Shown here: positions 24,833-34,604 of the stretch, piece by piece
How the letters are laid out: every line of letters starts with the position of its first letter
Numbering within the stretch: position 1 is the first letter of the stretch
Assembly (NCBI RefSeq): GCF_017355985.1
Contig: NZ_JAFIQU010000005.1
Location: forward strand, 1-64,000
From: Arenibaculum pallidiluteum
GTDB taxonomy: Bacteria; Pseudomonadota; Alphaproteobacteria; Azospirillales; Azospirillaceae
Length of the DNA stretch: 64,000 nt
Direction of reading: 5' to 3'
Notes under the pieces: generated by a model
The model's database searches: none
What the model was told of the DNA's origin: nothing
Seen by the model: only the letters and a program-made list of their open reading frames with translations
Position numbers and translations under genes: made by a program

Positions 24833-25414
24833 ATGAGCGCCGAGAGCACGCGCCAGGAAATCGTGAAGGCTGCCGACCGGCTCTTCTACGAGCGGGGGTT
24901 CGAGGCGACGTCCTTCGCTGATATCGCCGCAGCCGTGCGTCTTTCGCGCGGCAACTTCTATTATCACTTCAAGACGAAGAACGACATTCTCGACGCGGTG
25001 ATCGCCCTTCGGCTGGCGAATACCGGCAGGATGCTGGAGGCTTGGGAGTCCGCGACGGACGATCCGGCCGAGCGCATCCGCAGCTTCATCCGTATCCTTG
25101 TGATGAACCGGGCGAAGATCCTGCTCTACGGTTGCCCGGTCGGATCGCTCTGCAACGAGCTGGCCAAGCTCCACCACGCTGCCAAGGACGACGCAACCAG
25201 TCTCTTCACGCTTTTCCGCGACTGGCTGGCCCGCCAGTTCTCGGCGCTCGGGCGCGAGGCCGAGTCCGATGCCCTCGCCATGCACGTCCTGATGCGGAGC
25301 CAGGGCGTCGCGATCCTCGCGACGGCGTTCGGGGACGACGACTTCATCGACCGCGAGGTGGAGGAGATGTGCGCATGGCTGGAAGCGCAGCGTCCCGCCG
25401 CGGACCATTCCTGA
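24833..25414 (+). CDS. TetR/AcrR family transcriptional regulator
   Basis: A 193-residue regulator with an N-terminal TetR helix-turn-helix (SFADIAAAVRLSRGNFYYHF) and an all-helical ligand domain that contains YGCPVGSLCNEL, a stretch typical of one TetR subgroup. It heads a short unit with a YciI-like gene (38 bases on) and tag. It likely represses itself and those genes through the palindromes upstream. The inducer is unknown. Confidence 0.9.
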   Translation: MSAESTRQEIVKAADRLFYERGFEATSFADIAAAVRLSRGNFYYHFKTKNDILDAVIALRLANTGRMLEAWESATDDPAERIRSFIRILVMNRAKILLYGCPVGSLCNELAKLHHAAKDDATSLFTLFRDWLARQFSALGREAESDALAMHVLMRSQGVAILATAFGDDDFIDREVEEMCAWLEAQRPAADHS

Positions 25415-25451
25415 TCCGTTCCCCGCTCTCACGAAAAAGGAGTTCCGCCAC

Positions 25452-25736
25452 GTGTTTGTCGTCACGCTCAGGCTTTCCGCCAACAAGGCGCAGGCCGCCC
25501 GGCACATGGACGGGCACAACGCCTGGATCAGGCGCGGCTTCGAGGATGGCATCTTCCTTCTGACCGGCAGCCTTCAGGGTGGTGGCGGCGCAGTCTTCGC
25601 GCACAACCTCTCGCGGGAGGATCTCGAGGCGCGTCTCAAAGACGACCCGTTCGTCGCGGAGCAGGTCGTCGAAGCCGATATCCTCGAGATCGCGCCGGGC
25701 CGTACCGACGAGCGCCTGGCTTTCCTGAAGGCCTGA
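25452..25736 (+). CDS. YciI family protein
   Basis: A 94-residue protein of the YciI/ferredoxin-like fold group. It shows FVVTLRL, the family's HMDGHNAWI segment and DPFVAEQVVEADILEIAP near the C-terminus. Some members act as small hydrolases or dehalogenase-like enzymes; most have no known role. The GTG start follows AAAAAGGAG. It is three bases from tag and downstream of tetR, so it is probably part of that regulated unit. Confidence 0.85.
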   Translation: MFVVTLRLSANKAQAARHMDGHNAWIRRGFEDGIFLLTGSLQGGGGAVFAHNLSREDLEARLKDDPFVAEQVVEADILEIAPGRTDERLAFLKA

Positions 25737-25739
25737 ACC

Positions 25740-26360
25740 GTGAGCGAGACGATCCCCGGACCCGATGGAAGGCCCCGCTGCCGGTGGTGCGCGGCGGCGC
25801 CCGAGTTCTATGCCTATCACGACACGGAATGGGGCTTTCCCGTCGATGACGATCGGCGGCTGTTCGAGAAGCTGTGCCTGGAGAGCTTCCAGTCGGGCCT
25901 GAGCTGGCGCACCATCCTCGCGAAGCGCGAGAACTTCCGCGCTGCGTTCGAGGGATTCGAGTTCGAGCGGGTCGCTGCCTTCACGGAGGCGGACATCGAG
26001 CGACTGCTGGGGAACGAAGGCATCGTCCGGCATCGCGGCAAGATCGAAGCCGTCATCAACAATGCACGGCGCGCCCGAGACCTCGTGAAGCAGGAAGGAT
26101 CGCTGGCGGCCTATGTCTGGCGCTTCGAGCCTTCGGCCGAGGAGCTGCGGGCGCCGCAGACCGCCTCCGCGTCCGCGGCGTCGATCGCCATGTCCAAGGA
26201 CCTGAAGAAGCGCGGCTGGGCCTTCGTCGGCCCGACGACCGTCTATGCCTTCATGCAGGCCATGGGGCTCATCAACGACCACGTCGAAGGCTGTGCCATG
26301 CGCGTTCCGGTGGAGCAGGCCAGGGCAGCATTCCGACGCCCGGGCTCGCTTGCGCCATGA
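25740..26360 (+). CDS. tag: DNA-3-methyladenine glycosylase I
   Basis: A 206-residue base-excision repair enzyme that removes 3-methyladenine from alkylated DNA. The zinc-binding residues of Tag are visible: Cys in RCRWC and His in YHDTEWG near the N-terminus, and His and Cys in INDHVEGC near the C-terminus. Other family stretches are FEKLCLESFQSGLSW and VGPTTVYAFMQAMG. The GTG start lies three bases after the YciI stop. Its pairing with a TetR gene suggests stress-controlled expression; that is inference. Confidence 0.93.
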   Translation: MSETIPGPDGRPRCRWCAAAPEFYAYHDTEWGFPVDDDRRLFEKLCLESFQSGLSWRTILAKRENFRAAFEGFEFERVAAFTEADIERLLGNEGIVRHRGKIEAVINNARRARDLVKQEGSLAAYVWRFEPSAEELRAPQTASASAASIAMSKDLKKRGWAFVGPTTVYAFMQAMGLINDHVEGCAMRVPVEQARAAFRRPGSLAP

Positions 26361-26442
26361 TCGCGACCTCCGTTGCCGCGCCCTGCCGGGACCGCTGCGT
26401 CTTCGCTGGCAACGCCCCTGCGCGGTCGATGGCGTCTCGCGG

Positions 26443-27798
26443 TCAGCCGCACCTTCCGGCGAGGACGCGGTCCACGAAGGCGTCGGCGGCGCCCACATAG
26501 TTCAGGGGGTCGAAAAGGCGGTCGAGGGCCTCCACGTCGAGCAGCTCCGTGACCTGGGGGTCCTCCTCCAGCACCGCGCGCAGGGATCGGCCTTCCTCCG
26601 CCGCGCGCCGGCTGGCGGCAGAGACGCGCTCATGCGCCGCCATGCGTCCCATCCGCTCGCCCAGGGCCATGGTCACGGCCTCTGCCATGATCAGGCCGCG
26701 CGTGATGCCGATGTCGGCGCGCAGCCGCTCGGCGTCGATCTCCAGGCCCGAGACGATCTCGGCCGCCTGGTGCGCGGACCCCGCGACGAGGCGGCACAGG
26801 TCGGGCAGGGCCTGCCATTCGGCATGCCAACCGCCCAGTCCCCGCTCGTGCTCCTGCACCATGCCGGCCAGCAGCCCGGAGACGAGCGCGGGCGCCCGCA
26901 CCGCCGCCGCCAGCAGGACGGCCGCGCCCACGGGGTTGCGCTTGTGCGGCATGGTCGAGGAGCCGCCGCGTCCGGGCGCCGCGGGCTCGAAGGCCTCGGC
27001 CACCTCGGTCTGCATCATCAGCGACAGGTCGCGCCCGAGCTTGCCCAGCGTCCCCGCCAGGAGGCCCAGGGCCGTCGCGGTCTCGACCACCCGGTCGCGG
27101 GCGGCGTGCCAGGGCAGGGCGGGCAGCGGAAGGTCCAGCTCTTCGGCCAGCGCCTCGGCGACGGGCATGGCCTTCGGGCCGAGGGCGGCCAGCGTGCCGG
27201 CGGCGCCGCCGAACTGCAGCGCAAGCCTTTCGCCGGCCGCGGCAAGCCGGGCGCGGTCCCGGCGCAGGGCGTCCAGCCAGCCCGCGGCCTTCAGGCCGAG
27301 GGTGGTCGGCAGGGCGTGCTGCAGCCAGGTCCGCGCGATCATGGGCGTGCCGCGGTGCCGGTCGGCCAGCTCCGCCAGCGCGCGGTCGAGCCGGCCGAGA
27401 TCCGCGTCCAGCCCGTCCGCGAAGGTGCGGAGCTGCAGCACCAGCCCGGTGTCCATGGCATCCTGGCTGGTCGCGCCCCAATGCACGAAGCGCGCGGCCT
27501 CGGCATCGGTCGCCTTCACCCGTCGGGTCAGGTGCTTGACCATCGGGATTGCGGTGTTGCCGGCCAGGGCGGCCTCGGCCCCGAGCTCCCCGAGGTCGTA
27601 GAGCTCGGCCCGGCATGCCGCCGCGATGGGCCCGACCGCCTCGGTGGGGATCACGCCGGCGCGCGCCTCGGCCCGGGCGAGGGCCGCCTCGAAATCCAGC
27701 ATGCCCTGGAGCCTCCGCCGCGGCGAGAAGGCCACGGCCGCGGCGGGGGTGGTGAAGAGCGGGTCGAGCAGCGGATCGCCGAAGGCAGGGTCGGTCAT
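26443..27798 (-). CDS. pcaB: 3-carboxy-cis,cis-muconate cycloisomerase
   Basis: A 451-residue fumarase/aspartase superfamily enzyme that cyclises 3-carboxy-cis,cis-muconate to gamma-carboxymuconolactone in the protocatechuate branch. The superfamily signature is GGSSTMPHKRNPVGA, and VHWGATSQDAMDTG holds an active-site His region. The ATG follows AGGAGGG. It is the last gene of a five-gene minus-strand operon, 17 bases after pcaD. Adenylosuccinate lyase is excluded by context and by the cycloisomerase-like GATSQDAMDTG. The operon lacks the ring-cleaving pcaHG and pcaC genes. Confidence 0.92.
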   Translation of the reverse strand: MTDPAFGDPLLDPLFTTPAAAVAFSPRRRLQGMLDFEAALARAEARAGVIPTEAVGPIAAACRAELYDLGELGAEAALAGNTAIPMVKHLTRRVKATDAEAARFVHWGATSQDAMDTGLVLQLRTFADGLDADLGRLDRALAELADRHRGTPMIARTWLQHALPTTLGLKAAGWLDALRRDRARLAAAGERLALQFGGAAGTLAALGPKAMPVAEALAEELDLPLPALPWHAARDRVVETATALGLLAGTLGKLGRDLSLMMQTEVAEAFEPAAPGRGGSSTMPHKRNPVGAAVLLAAAVRAPALVSGLLAGMVQEHERGLGGWHAEWQALPDLCRLVAGSAHQAAEIVSGLEIDAERLRADIGITRGLIMAEAVTMALGERMGRMAAHERVSAASRRAAEEGRSLRAVLEEDPQVTELLDVEALDRLFDPLNYVGAADAFVDRVLAGRCG

Positions 27799-27815
27799 GC
27801 CCTTTCCCTCCTGGT

Positions 27816-28613
27816 TCAGGCGGCGATCCCGTCGAGGAAGCCGCGGATCTGGCGGGCCAGCGCGTCCGGCTGCTCCATGCAGGGGATGTGCGAAGCCGAG
27901 GGGATCAGCGCGAAGCTGGCGCCCGGAATGGCGCGGGCGGTCGCCTCGACGAGGTCGGGCGGCGTCGCCAAGTCCTGGTCCCCCGCGAGCACCAGCGTGG
28001 GGCAGGCGATCCGCGCGTCGTCGGCGGCGAGGTCGGCGTCGCGCACCGCCAGCGCGCAGCCGATATAGCCCTCCACCGGCGTCCGGGTCATCATGTTCAC
28101 GGCGCCCTGGACGATCTCGGGCCGATCCGCGCGGAAGCGCGGGGTGAACCACCGCTCCATCACGGCGTCGGCGATGCTCTCGATCCCGTTGGCCCGGATC
28201 GCCGCCACCCGGGCATCCCAGTTGGAGGGCGGCCCGATGCGGTTGGCCGTGTCGCACAGGATCAGCGAGGCGACCCGGTCCGGCGCGGTGACGCCCAGCT
28301 TTTGCGCGACCATCCCGCCGATCGACAGGCCGCAGACATGGACGCGTCCGATGCCCAGCGCGTCGAGCAGCGCCAGCGCGTCCCCGGCCAGCACGTCGAT
28401 GGAATAGCCGGCACCGGCGGGCGGCGCATCGGTCATGCCGTGGCCCCGCATGTCGTAGCGCAGGATCCGGTAGCGCCCGGCCAGCGCCGGCATGACGGGA
28501 TCCCAGACATGCAGGTTGGTGCCGAGCGAATTCGAGAACAGGACCGTCGGCGCCCCCTCGGGCGCGGTCAGATCGTAATGGACGGTCAGTCCGCCCGCTC
28601 GGACGAAGGGCAT
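27816..28613 (-). CDS. pcaD: 3-oxoadipate enol-lactonase
   Basis: A 265-residue alpha/beta hydrolase that opens 3-oxoadipate enol-lactone to 3-oxoadipate. The nucleophile is Ser97 in VCGLSIGGMVAQ; the acid lies in LVLAGDQDLATP and the His in PSASHIPCMEQP. The N-terminus SNSLGTNLHVWDP is typical of PcaD. No carboxymuconolactone decarboxylase (PcaC) domain is fused to it. It lies 19 bases after pcaF. Confidence 0.93.
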   Translation of the reverse strand: MPFVRAGGLTVHYDLTAPEGAPTVLFSNSLGTNLHVWDPVMPALAGRYRILRYDMRGHGMTDAPPAGAGYSIDVLAGDALALLDALGIGRVHVCGLSIGGMVAQKLGVTAPDRVASLILCDTANRIGPPSNWDARVAAIRANGIESIADAVMERWFTPRFRADRPEIVQGAVNMMTRTPVEGYIGCALAVRDADLAADDARIACPTLVLAGDQDLATPPDLVEATARAIPGASFALIPSASHIPCMEQPDALARQIRGFLDGIAA

Positions 28614-28632
28614 GGCACTCTCCCGGTCGGTT

Positions 28633-29838
28633 TCAGACCTTCTCGATGACCAGGGCAATGCCCTGGCCGACACCGATGCACATGGTGCACAGCGCGCGTC
28701 GGGCGCCGCTGCGCTCCAGCTGGCTGAGGGCGGTCGCGGCAAGGCGCGCCCCGCTCATGCCCAACGGATGGCCCAGCGCGATGGCACCGCCCCAGGGGTT
28801 CACGTGATCGGCCTCGTCCGGCAGGCCGAGCTCGCGCAGAACCGCGAGGGCCTGCGCCGCAAAGGCCTCGTTCAGCTCGATCAGGTCGATCTGCCCCAGG
28901 GTCAGTCCCGTGCGCTCGAGAAGCTTGCGGGTGGCGGGGACGGGGCCGATCCCCATGATGCGCGGCGGAACGCCCGCGCTCGCCGCGGCGACGACGCGTG
29001 CCCGCGGCGTCAGGCCGTGACGGCGCGCGGCCTCCTCCGAGGCGAGGATCAGCGCCGCAGCGCCGTCGTTCACGCCCGAGGCGTTGCCGGCCGTGACCGT
29101 GCCGCCGGGCCGCACGATGGGCTTGAGCCCGGCCAGGGCCTCCAGCGTCGTCTCGCGGGGATGCTCGTCCCGCTCCAACACCGTGTCGCCTTTCCGCCCG
29201 CGGATGGTCACCGGCACCAGCTCGGCGGCAAGAAGCCCCTCCCGGATCGCGTGGGCCGCCCGCTGCTGGCTGCGCAGCGCGAAGGCGTCCTGGTCCGCAC
29301 GGCCGATCCCGAACTGCTCGGCGACGTTCTCGGCGGTCTCGGGCATGGAATCGACGCCGTAGGCCTCCTTCATGCGGGGGTTCACGAAGCGCCAGCCGAT
29401 CGTGGTGTCGTGGACCTCCATGGCCCGCGAGAAGGCGGCCTCGGCCTTGGGCATCACGAAGGGCGCGCGGCTCATGCTCTCGACGCCGCCCGCGACCATC
29501 AGCCCGGCCTCGCCGGCCCTGATGGCGCGCGCCGCGGTCGCGATCGCATCCAGGCCGGACCCGCAGAGACGGTTCACGGTGCTGCCGCCCACCGTCTCGG
29601 GCAGGCCGGCCAGCAGCAGCGCCATGCGCGCGACGTTGCGGTTGTCCTCGCCCGCCTGGTTCGCGCAGCCGAGGATCACGTCGTCGACGGCCTGCCAGTC
29701 GACGTCCCGGTGGCGGGCCTTGAGCGCCGACAGCGGGACCGCCGCCAGATCGTCGGCGCGCACGGCCGACAGCGAGCCGCCGAAGCGGCCGATCGGGGTG
29801 CGGACTGCATCGCAGATGAAGGCTTCGGCCATGCTCAT
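28633..29838 (-). CDS. pcaF: 3-oxoadipyl-CoA thiolase
   Basis: A 401-residue thiolase that splits 3-oxoadipyl-CoA into succinyl-CoA and acetyl-CoA. Cys92 in [11 protein letters not shown] is the acyl-carrying residue; [16 protein letters not shown] and [10 protein letters not shown] carry the other catalytic His and Cys. The start codon overlaps the catJ stop (ATGA) and follows GGGGAGG. Its position between the CoA-transferase genes and pcaD supports the PcaF assignment over a generic acetyl-CoA acetyltransferase. Confidence 0.92.
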   Translation of the reverse strand: MSMAEAFICDAVRTPIGRFGGSLSAVRADDLAAVPLSALKARHRDVDWQAVDDVILGCANQAGEDNRNVARMALLLAGLPETVGGSTVNRLCGSGLDAIATAARAIRAGEAGLMVAGGVESMSRAPFVMPKAEAAFSRAMEVHDTTIGWRFVNPRMKEAYGVDSMPETAENVAEQFGIGRADQDAFALRSQQRAAHAIREGLLAAELVPVTIRGRKGDTVLERDEHPRETTLEALAGLKPIVRPGGTVTAGNASGVNDGAAALILASEEAARRHGLTPRARVVAAASAGVPPRIMGIGPVPATRKLLERTGLTLGQIDLIELNEAFAAQALAVLRELGLPDEADHVNPWGGAIALGHPLGMSGARLAATALSQLERSGARRALCTMCIGVGQGIALVIEKV

Positions 29839-30626
29839 GCCTCCCCGCCGGCGGACTGCCCGTGGGCCCTGGCCGTGCGCGCGAGAAGGTCGCGCAGCGC
29901 CGCCAGCTCGTGCGGCTCCGGCGCCGCGGTCGTCCGAAGGTCCGGCGCGACCTTCAGGTCCCAGCCGGTCGCCGCCCGGACCTCCTCGACGGAAACACCG
30001 GGATGGATGCTCGTCAAGGTCAGCTCCCTGGTTACCGGGTCCGGTGTCAAGATGCCGAGGTCGGTGATCACCGCCGTCGGCCCCTTGCCGGGCAGGCGCG
30101 CCCGCTCGCGCGCGTCGCCGCCCTCGAGATACCCGGCCGAGGTGATGAAGTCGAGCTTGCCCACGAAGGCGCGCGCCGACTGCTTCAGCACGATGAACAC
30201 CTCCCTGGTCTGGGCCGCGATCTCCGGCGCCCCGCCGGCGCCGGGAAGGCGCGTGCGGGGCTTCCCGTAGGGGCCGATCACCGTGGTGTTGATGTTGGCG
30301 AAGCGGTCGATCTGGGCCGCGCCCAGGAACCCCACGTCGATCCGGCCGCCCTGCAGCCAGTAGCGGAAGATCTCCGGCGTCGAGACCACGGTGTCGGCGG
30401 TCTCCGCCAGCTCGCCGTCGCCGATGGAGAGGGGCAGCACCTCGGGCTTGGCGCCGATCGGGCCGCTCTCGTAGATCAGCACGACCTCCGGGGCGTGGGT
30501 CAGCCGCGCGAGATTGGCCGCGGTCGAGGGCAGGCCGATGCCGACGAAGCAGACGGTGCCGTCCTTGAGCAGGCGGCTGGCCGCGACCGTCATCATCTCG
30601 GTCGCGCTGAAATCCTGGGTCGTCAT
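29835..30626 (-). CDS. catJ: 3-oxoadipate CoA-transferase, subunit B (glutaconate-transferase type)
   Basis: A 263-residue CoA-transferase beta subunit. With its partner it moves CoA from succinyl-CoA to 3-oxoadipate. The probable catalytic Glu is in [12 protein letters not shown]. The sequence is of the glutaconate CoA-transferase-like CatJ type rather than the shorter SCOT-like PcaJ. It is coupled at both ends by ATGA overlaps, with catI upstream and pcaF downstream. Confidence 0.87.
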   Translation of the reverse strand: MTTQDFSATEMMTVAASRLLKDGTVCFVGIGLPSTAANLARLTHAPEVVLIYESGPIGAKPEVLPLSIGDGELAETADTVVSTPEIFRYWLQGGRIDVGFLGAAQIDRFANINTTVIGPYGKPRTRLPGAGGAPEIAAQTREVFIVLKQSARAFVGKLDFITSAGYLEGGDARERARLPGKGPTAVITDLGILTPDPVTRELTLTSIHPGVSVEEVRAATGWDLKVAPDLRTTAAPEPHELAALRDLLARTARAHGQSAGGEA

Positions 30627-31501
30627 CACGCGGCCTCCTGCCTGCGGGTCTCTTCCAGCACGCGCAGGAACCCGTCGAAATCCTCTGTCTCCTGCACGTG
30701 GCGGCGCATCCAGGCCGCGAAGCCCTCGCGCGAGCGGGCGACGGGGTCCCAGCGCTTGTAGAAGGCGTTGTCGCGGGCATAGTAACCCTGGGCATAGGAC
30801 GGCATGGCGCCGCGCGGCACCGCGCAGACCGCCGAGACCACCCAGCGCGGCAGCACCACGGCGTTGGGCGGGGCGTCCAATTCGTCCACGATCTCCTCGA
30901 CCGTCACGATGGCCCGCTTCGCCGCCAGCACCGCCTCCTTCTGCACGCCGACGATGCCCCACATCAGCACGTTGCCCCTGCGGTCGGCCTTCTGCGCGTG
31001 GATGATTGTCACGTCCGGCCGGATCGACGGGATCGCCGCCAGCTGCTCGCCGGTGAAGGGACAGGTGATGAACCGGATGCGGTCGTTGTGGTGCGGCAGG
31101 TCGGACCCGGCATAGCCGCGCAGCACGGCGAAGGGCAGGTTCGACGCGCCCGCCACATAGGCGTTGGCGAGGCCGGCATGGCTGTGCTCGTCGATGGCGA
31201 GCGGGTGCGGCCAGCCGTTCTCGACCGCGTCGCGCAGTCGGTGCAGCGAGCCGACGCCGGGGTTGCCGCCCCAGGAGAAGACCAGCCGAGACGCGCATCC
31301 CATTCCGATCATCTGGTCGTAGATCAGGTCGGGCGTCATGCGGACCAGCGTCAGGTCGCGGCGGCCCTGGCGGATCAGCTCGTGCCCCGCGGCATGGGGG
31401 ATCAGGTGCGTGAAGCCTTCGAGCGCGACGGTGTCGCCATCGCGCACCAGGGCCGAAACCGCCTCGCGCAGGGACGTGATCGTTGACAGGGCAACCTCCA
31501 T
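30626..31501 (-). CDS. catI: 3-oxoadipate CoA-transferase, subunit A (glutaconate-transferase type)
   Basis: A 291-residue CoA-transferase alpha subunit, first gene of the beta-ketoadipate operon. Family stretches are [34 protein letters not shown] and [17 protein letters not shown]. The ATG giving MEVALST is chosen; the frame is open 10 codons upstream into a palindrome that is better seen as an operator. Its stop overlaps the catJ start. The pair is named after CatI/CatJ because of its glutaconate-transferase-like sequence. Confidence 0.87.
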   Translation of the reverse strand: MEVALSTITSLREAVSALVRDGDTVALEGFTHLIPHAAGHELIRQGRRDLTLVRMTPDLIYDQMIGMGCASRLVFSWGGNPGVGSLHRLRDAVENGWPHPLAIDEHSHAGLANAYVAGASNLPFAVLRGYAGSDLPHHNDRIRFITCPFTGEQLAAIPSIRPDVTIIHAQKADRRGNVLMWGIVGVQKEAVLAAKRAIVTVEEIVDELDAPPNAVVLPRWVVSAVCAVPRGAMPSYAQGYYARDNAFYKRWDPVARSREGFAAWMRRHVQETEDFDGFLRVLEETRRQEAA

Positions 31502-31512
31502 CGTGGGAGATG

Positions 31513-31531
31513 GTGTGCGTATAACGCACAC
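31513..31531. promoter_or_regulatory. IclR-like operator of the beta-ketoadipate operon
   Basis: GTGTGCGT-ATA-ACGCACAC is a perfect 8-3-8 inverted repeat 12 bases upstream of catI, in the gap to the divergent MFS gene. The form resembles operators of IclR-type regulators such as PcaR/PcaU (central ATAA flanked by CGCAC/GTGCG). No IclR gene is in the window, so the regulator would be elsewhere. Confidence 0.6.
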
Positions 31532-31646
31532 AATGCTGATTTCCGAACAGCTTGGTTGGGCGTACTGTGCTTGTCAAGCGGACCGGCCGTCTGTAATCCG
31601 CGGGGCTGGCGTCCGCGGAGGGCGTGCATGGTGGTGGAGGCGAAGG

Positions 31647-32876
31647 GTGTCGGCGGTCTCGGGGACGGATCCTTCCGGTCGGGAGGCCGCGACCGCATGG
31701 CGGCGGGTCCTGCTCGTGGTCTTCGCGGGCGTCGCCGCGGCCATGCATGTCGGAAAGGCGCCGCCCGCCCTGGCGGAGATCCGCTCGGATCTCGGGATCG
31801 GCCTGGTGGCGGCCGGCTGGGTGGTGTCCCTGACGGCGCTGGTGGGCGCCGTCCTCGGGGCGGGCATCGGCGCCCTGACGGACAGGGTAGGGCCACGGGG
31901 CGCCTTCCTGGCGGGGCTGGGGCTGCTGACCTGCGGCAGCCTGGCCGGGGCGGCCGCGCTGGCGCCCTTGCAGCTCTTCGTGTCGCGCGCAGTCGAGGGC
32001 TGCGGGCTCATCCTCGTGCTGGTCTCGGCGCCGGGGCTGATCGTGTATGCGACGCAGCCGGCGGACCGGCGCATGGCCTTCGCTCTCTGGGGCGCCTGGA
32101 TGCCCCTCGGCCTCGGGACCATGATGCTGCTCTCGGTGCCGCTGCTGCACGTCTTCGGCTGGCGGGCGGGATGGCTGGCCGCGGCGGCCCTGACCGCCCT
32201 CTCCGGCCTGCTGCTGGCGGTTGCCTTTCCGCGCGGCGCCGGGCGCGCGGGCGCGGCGCGCGGGCGGGTGCTGCCCCGCCTGGCGCTTGCCGCCGGCCGG
32301 CGCGGGCCGTGGCTGCTGGCGGTCAGCTTCTTTTTCTACAGCATGTCCTTCATCACGGTGTTCGGCTTCCTGCCGACCTTCCTGATCGAGGGGCAGGGCC
32401 TGTCGGCGGCCGAGGCCGTCCCGCTGACCGCGCTGGCCGTCTACGGCAATGCCGCCGGCAATGTCGCCGCGGGCGGGCTCCTGCGCCGGGGCTGGCCGCG
32501 CTGGGCGCTGATGGCCCTGGCATGCTGCGCCATGGGCGCGGCTTCCTTCGGCATCTTCGCCGCGTCCATGCCGGGCCTGGTGCGCTATGCGCTGTGCCTG
32601 GTCTTCGCGGTGGTCGGCGGGCTGCTGCCGGCGACGGTGCTCGGAGCGGCGGCCGCCTTCGCGCCGCGGCCGGATCTCGTCGGAACCGTGAACGGCATGA
32701 TCGTGCAGGGCATCAACTGCGGCCAGCTCGTGGGGCCGCCGGCCCTGGCCCTGATCGTCAGCACGGCCGGCGGCTGGTCGTCGGCCCCGCTGCTCCTGGC
32801 CGGCGCGGCACTCGCCGGGCTGGCGGCCGCGTTCGGGATCCGGCGGGTCGAGCGCCGCGCCGCCGCGCTGCGATAG
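31647..32876 (+). CDS. MFS transporter
   Basis: A 409-residue major facilitator protein with about 12 hydrophobic segments. A family loop is seen after helix 2 (GALTDRVGPRGAFLAG). The GTG start follows GGAGG at six bases, and the upstream frame has no membrane character. It diverges from the beta-ketoadipate operon across a palindrome, so it may import an aromatic acid or 3-oxoadipate under the same control. The sequence does not show the substrate or the direction. Confidence 0.85.
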   Translation: MSAVSGTDPSGREAATAWRRVLLVVFAGVAAAMHVGKAPPALAEIRSDLGIGLVAAGWVVSLTALVGAVLGAGIGALTDRVGPRGAFLAGLGLLTCGSLAGAAALAPLQLFVSRAVEGCGLILVLVSAPGLIVYATQPADRRMAFALWGAWMPLGLGTMMLLSVPLLHVFGWRAGWLAAAALTALSGLLLAVAFPRGAGRAGAARGRVLPRLALAAGRRGPWLLAVSFFFYSMSFITVFGFLPTFLIEGQGLSAAEAVPLTALAVYGNAAGNVAAGGLLRRGWPRWALMALACCAMGAASFGIFAASMPGLVRYALCLVFAVVGGLLPATVLGAAAAFAPRPDLVGTVNGMIVQGINCGQLVGPPALALIVSTAGGWSSAPLLLAGAALAGLAAAFGIRRVERRAAALR

Positions 32877-33361
32877 GGGGCGGCATGCGCGTCGTTCCGG
32901 GCGGATCGCTTGATATGCCGATCGTCGGGCCTATGATGCACGAGGATGCAGCGCCGCCCCCGGCCGAAGCGGGGCAGCGGTATAACCGGCCGCTCATATA
33001 TTCGGATAGCGAAGCAATAGGACACTTCGCACGAGCAATTGTACGTTTTCATAACGATGCGGGGGCGCCTCGCCGCCGAAGCCGCATCGAACGTCGGTCC
33101 CGAATGGCCGCACCAGGGAGGCGTGACTTGTCCGATCGGCCCAGCGTCCTCCTGGGAGAGGGGCAGCCGGACCGCCGTCCGCCGCGACCGCGGCCGGCAC
33201 CGTGCGCCCATGCCGCGCCGAACGGTGCCCCGCACCTCGCCGACTTTCGCCCCGTCCGGCGCCCCAGGTACCCGGTGCCGCTGCACCGGGCGCCTGACCA
33301 CGCCCCGTGCGGGCCGTGAAGAAGACCACCAATGCAGCCAATGCAGAGAACAGGAGGAATG
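32877..33361 (+). other. 485-base intergenic region upstream of the Liv-type operon
   Basis: No convincing gene is seen. A frame starting at 32884 is open but uses codons that are rare here (ATA, CGA, TAT) and has no recognisable domain. An AT-rich patch at about 32985-33060 probably carries the promoter of the Liv-type importer. The last bases hold the binding-protein gene's AGGAGG. Confidence 0.45.
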
Positions 33362-34537
33362 ATGCTCAGGAGACAGTTTCTGGCGGCGGCGGCCGTTGCG
33401 GCCGCCCTCGCCGGCGGGCTTCCCGCCCAGGCCCAGCAGGTCGCCAAGGTCGGTCTGGTCCTGCCCATGACGGGCCCCTTCGCCTCCACCGGGCGGCAGA
33501 TCGAGGCTGCGGCGCGGCTCTACATCGCGCAGCACGGCGATACCGTCGCCGGCCGCAAGATCGAGCTGCTGGTGCGCGACGACACCGGGACCCCCGACGT
33601 CACCCGGCGCCTGACGCAGGAGCTGGTCGTGAACGAGAAGGTGTCGTTCCTGGGCGGTTTCGGCCTGACGCCGCTCGCCTACGCCGCCGCGCCCATCGCG
33701 ACGCAGGGCAAGGTGCCGGCCATCGTGATGGCGGCCGCGACCTCGGCCATCACCGAGCAGTCGCCCTTCTTCGTGCGGACGAGCTTCACCCTGCCGCAGG
33801 CCACCGTCGTCATGGCGGACTGGGCCGCAAAGAACGGCGTGAAGAAGATGATGTCCCTGGTGTCGGACTACGGCCCGGGCATCGATGCCGAGAAGTCGTT
33901 CAAGGACCGCTTCACCGCCGCGGGCGGCGAGTCCGTGGGCGAGCTTCGCGTGCCCCTGCGCAACCCCGATTTCGCGCCCTTCCTGCAGCGCGTGGTGGAC
34001 GCCAAGCCCGACGCGCTCTTCGTCTTCGTGCCCTCTGGCGTCGGGGCCCAGTTCATGAAGCAGTTCGTCGAGCGCGGCCTCGACAAGTCGGGTGTCAAGC
34101 TGCTGGCCACGGGCGACGTGACCGACGACGACATCCTGAACGACATGGGCGATGCGGCGCTGGGCGTCATCACCTCGCACCACTATGCCGCCGCGCACCA
34201 GTCGCCGGAGAACAAGGCCTTCGTCGACGCCTTCCGCAAGGCCAGCAACGCCCGGCCGAACTTCATGGCCGTGGGCGGCTGGGACGGCATGCACGTGATC
34301 TACGAGGCACTGAAGAAGACCGGCGGCTCGACCGACGGCACCGCGCTCTTGGACGCCATGAAGGGCATGAGCTGGACCAGTCCGCGCGGGCCAGTCCAGA
34401 TCGATGCCGCGACGCGGGAGATGGTCCAGAACATCTATATCCGCAAGGTCGAGAAGGTCGAGGACGAGCTCCACAACGTCGAGTTCGCGACCTTCGAAGC
34501 CGTCAAGGACCCGACCAAGGCGGCGAAGGGCGGCTGA
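33362..34537 (+). CDS. Liv-type ABC transporter substrate-binding protein
   Basis: A 391-residue periplasmic binding protein of the type I (LivK/Leu-Ile-Val) fold. The signal peptide is MLRRQFLAAAAVAAALAGG, with cleavage likely after PAQAQ. The mature start VAKVGLVLPMTGPFASTGRQ and FLGGFGLTPLAYAAAPIA are family-like. The start after AGGAGG is set four bases away; an adjacent ATG is too close to it. Four Liv genes follow. Next to a beta-ketoadipate operon such proteins often bind aromatic acids, which is inference. Confidence 0.92.
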   Translation: MLRRQFLAAAAVAAALAGGLPAQAQQVAKVGLVLPMTGPFASTGRQIEAAARLYIAQHGDTVAGRKIELLVRDDTGTPDVTRRLTQELVVNEKVSFLGGFGLTPLAYAAAPIATQGKVPAIVMAAATSAITEQSPFFVRTSFTLPQATVVMADWAAKNGVKKMMSLVSDYGPGIDAEKSFKDRFTAAGGESVGELRVPLRNPDFAPFLQRVVDAKPDALFVFVPSGVGAQFMKQFVERGLDKSGVKLLATGDVTDDDILNDMGDAALGVITSHHYAAAHQSPENKAFVDAFRKASNARPNFMAVGGWDGMHVIYEALKKTGGSTDGTALLDAMKGMSWTSPRGPVQIDAATREMVQNIYIRKVEKVEDELHNVEFATFEAVKDPTKAAKGG

Positions 34538-34545
34538 GGCCCGTC

Positions 34546-34575
34546 GGCGGCCGGCGCCTTGCCGCGCCGGCCGCC
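34546..34575 (+). terminator. hairpin between binding-protein and permease genes
   Basis: GGCGGCCGGCGC and GCGCCGGCCGCC pair perfectly (12 bp) around the loop CTTGCC, just after the binding-protein stop. Such a hairpin can stabilise the binding-protein mRNA or partly terminate, raising it above the permeases. Confidence 0.55.
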
Positions 34576-34604
34576 GGCCCGCTCCATCCCCAGCGGAGAT
34601 TCCG

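Noticed and set aside
26245-28068. A 607-codon plus-strand frame opposite pcaB
   Set aside because: pcaB on the minus strand is certain from its fumarase-family signature and operon position.
32884-33319. A possible gene in the gap before the Liv importer
   Set aside because: Codon use is unlike the neighbours, there is no ribosome binding site, and no domain is recognised.
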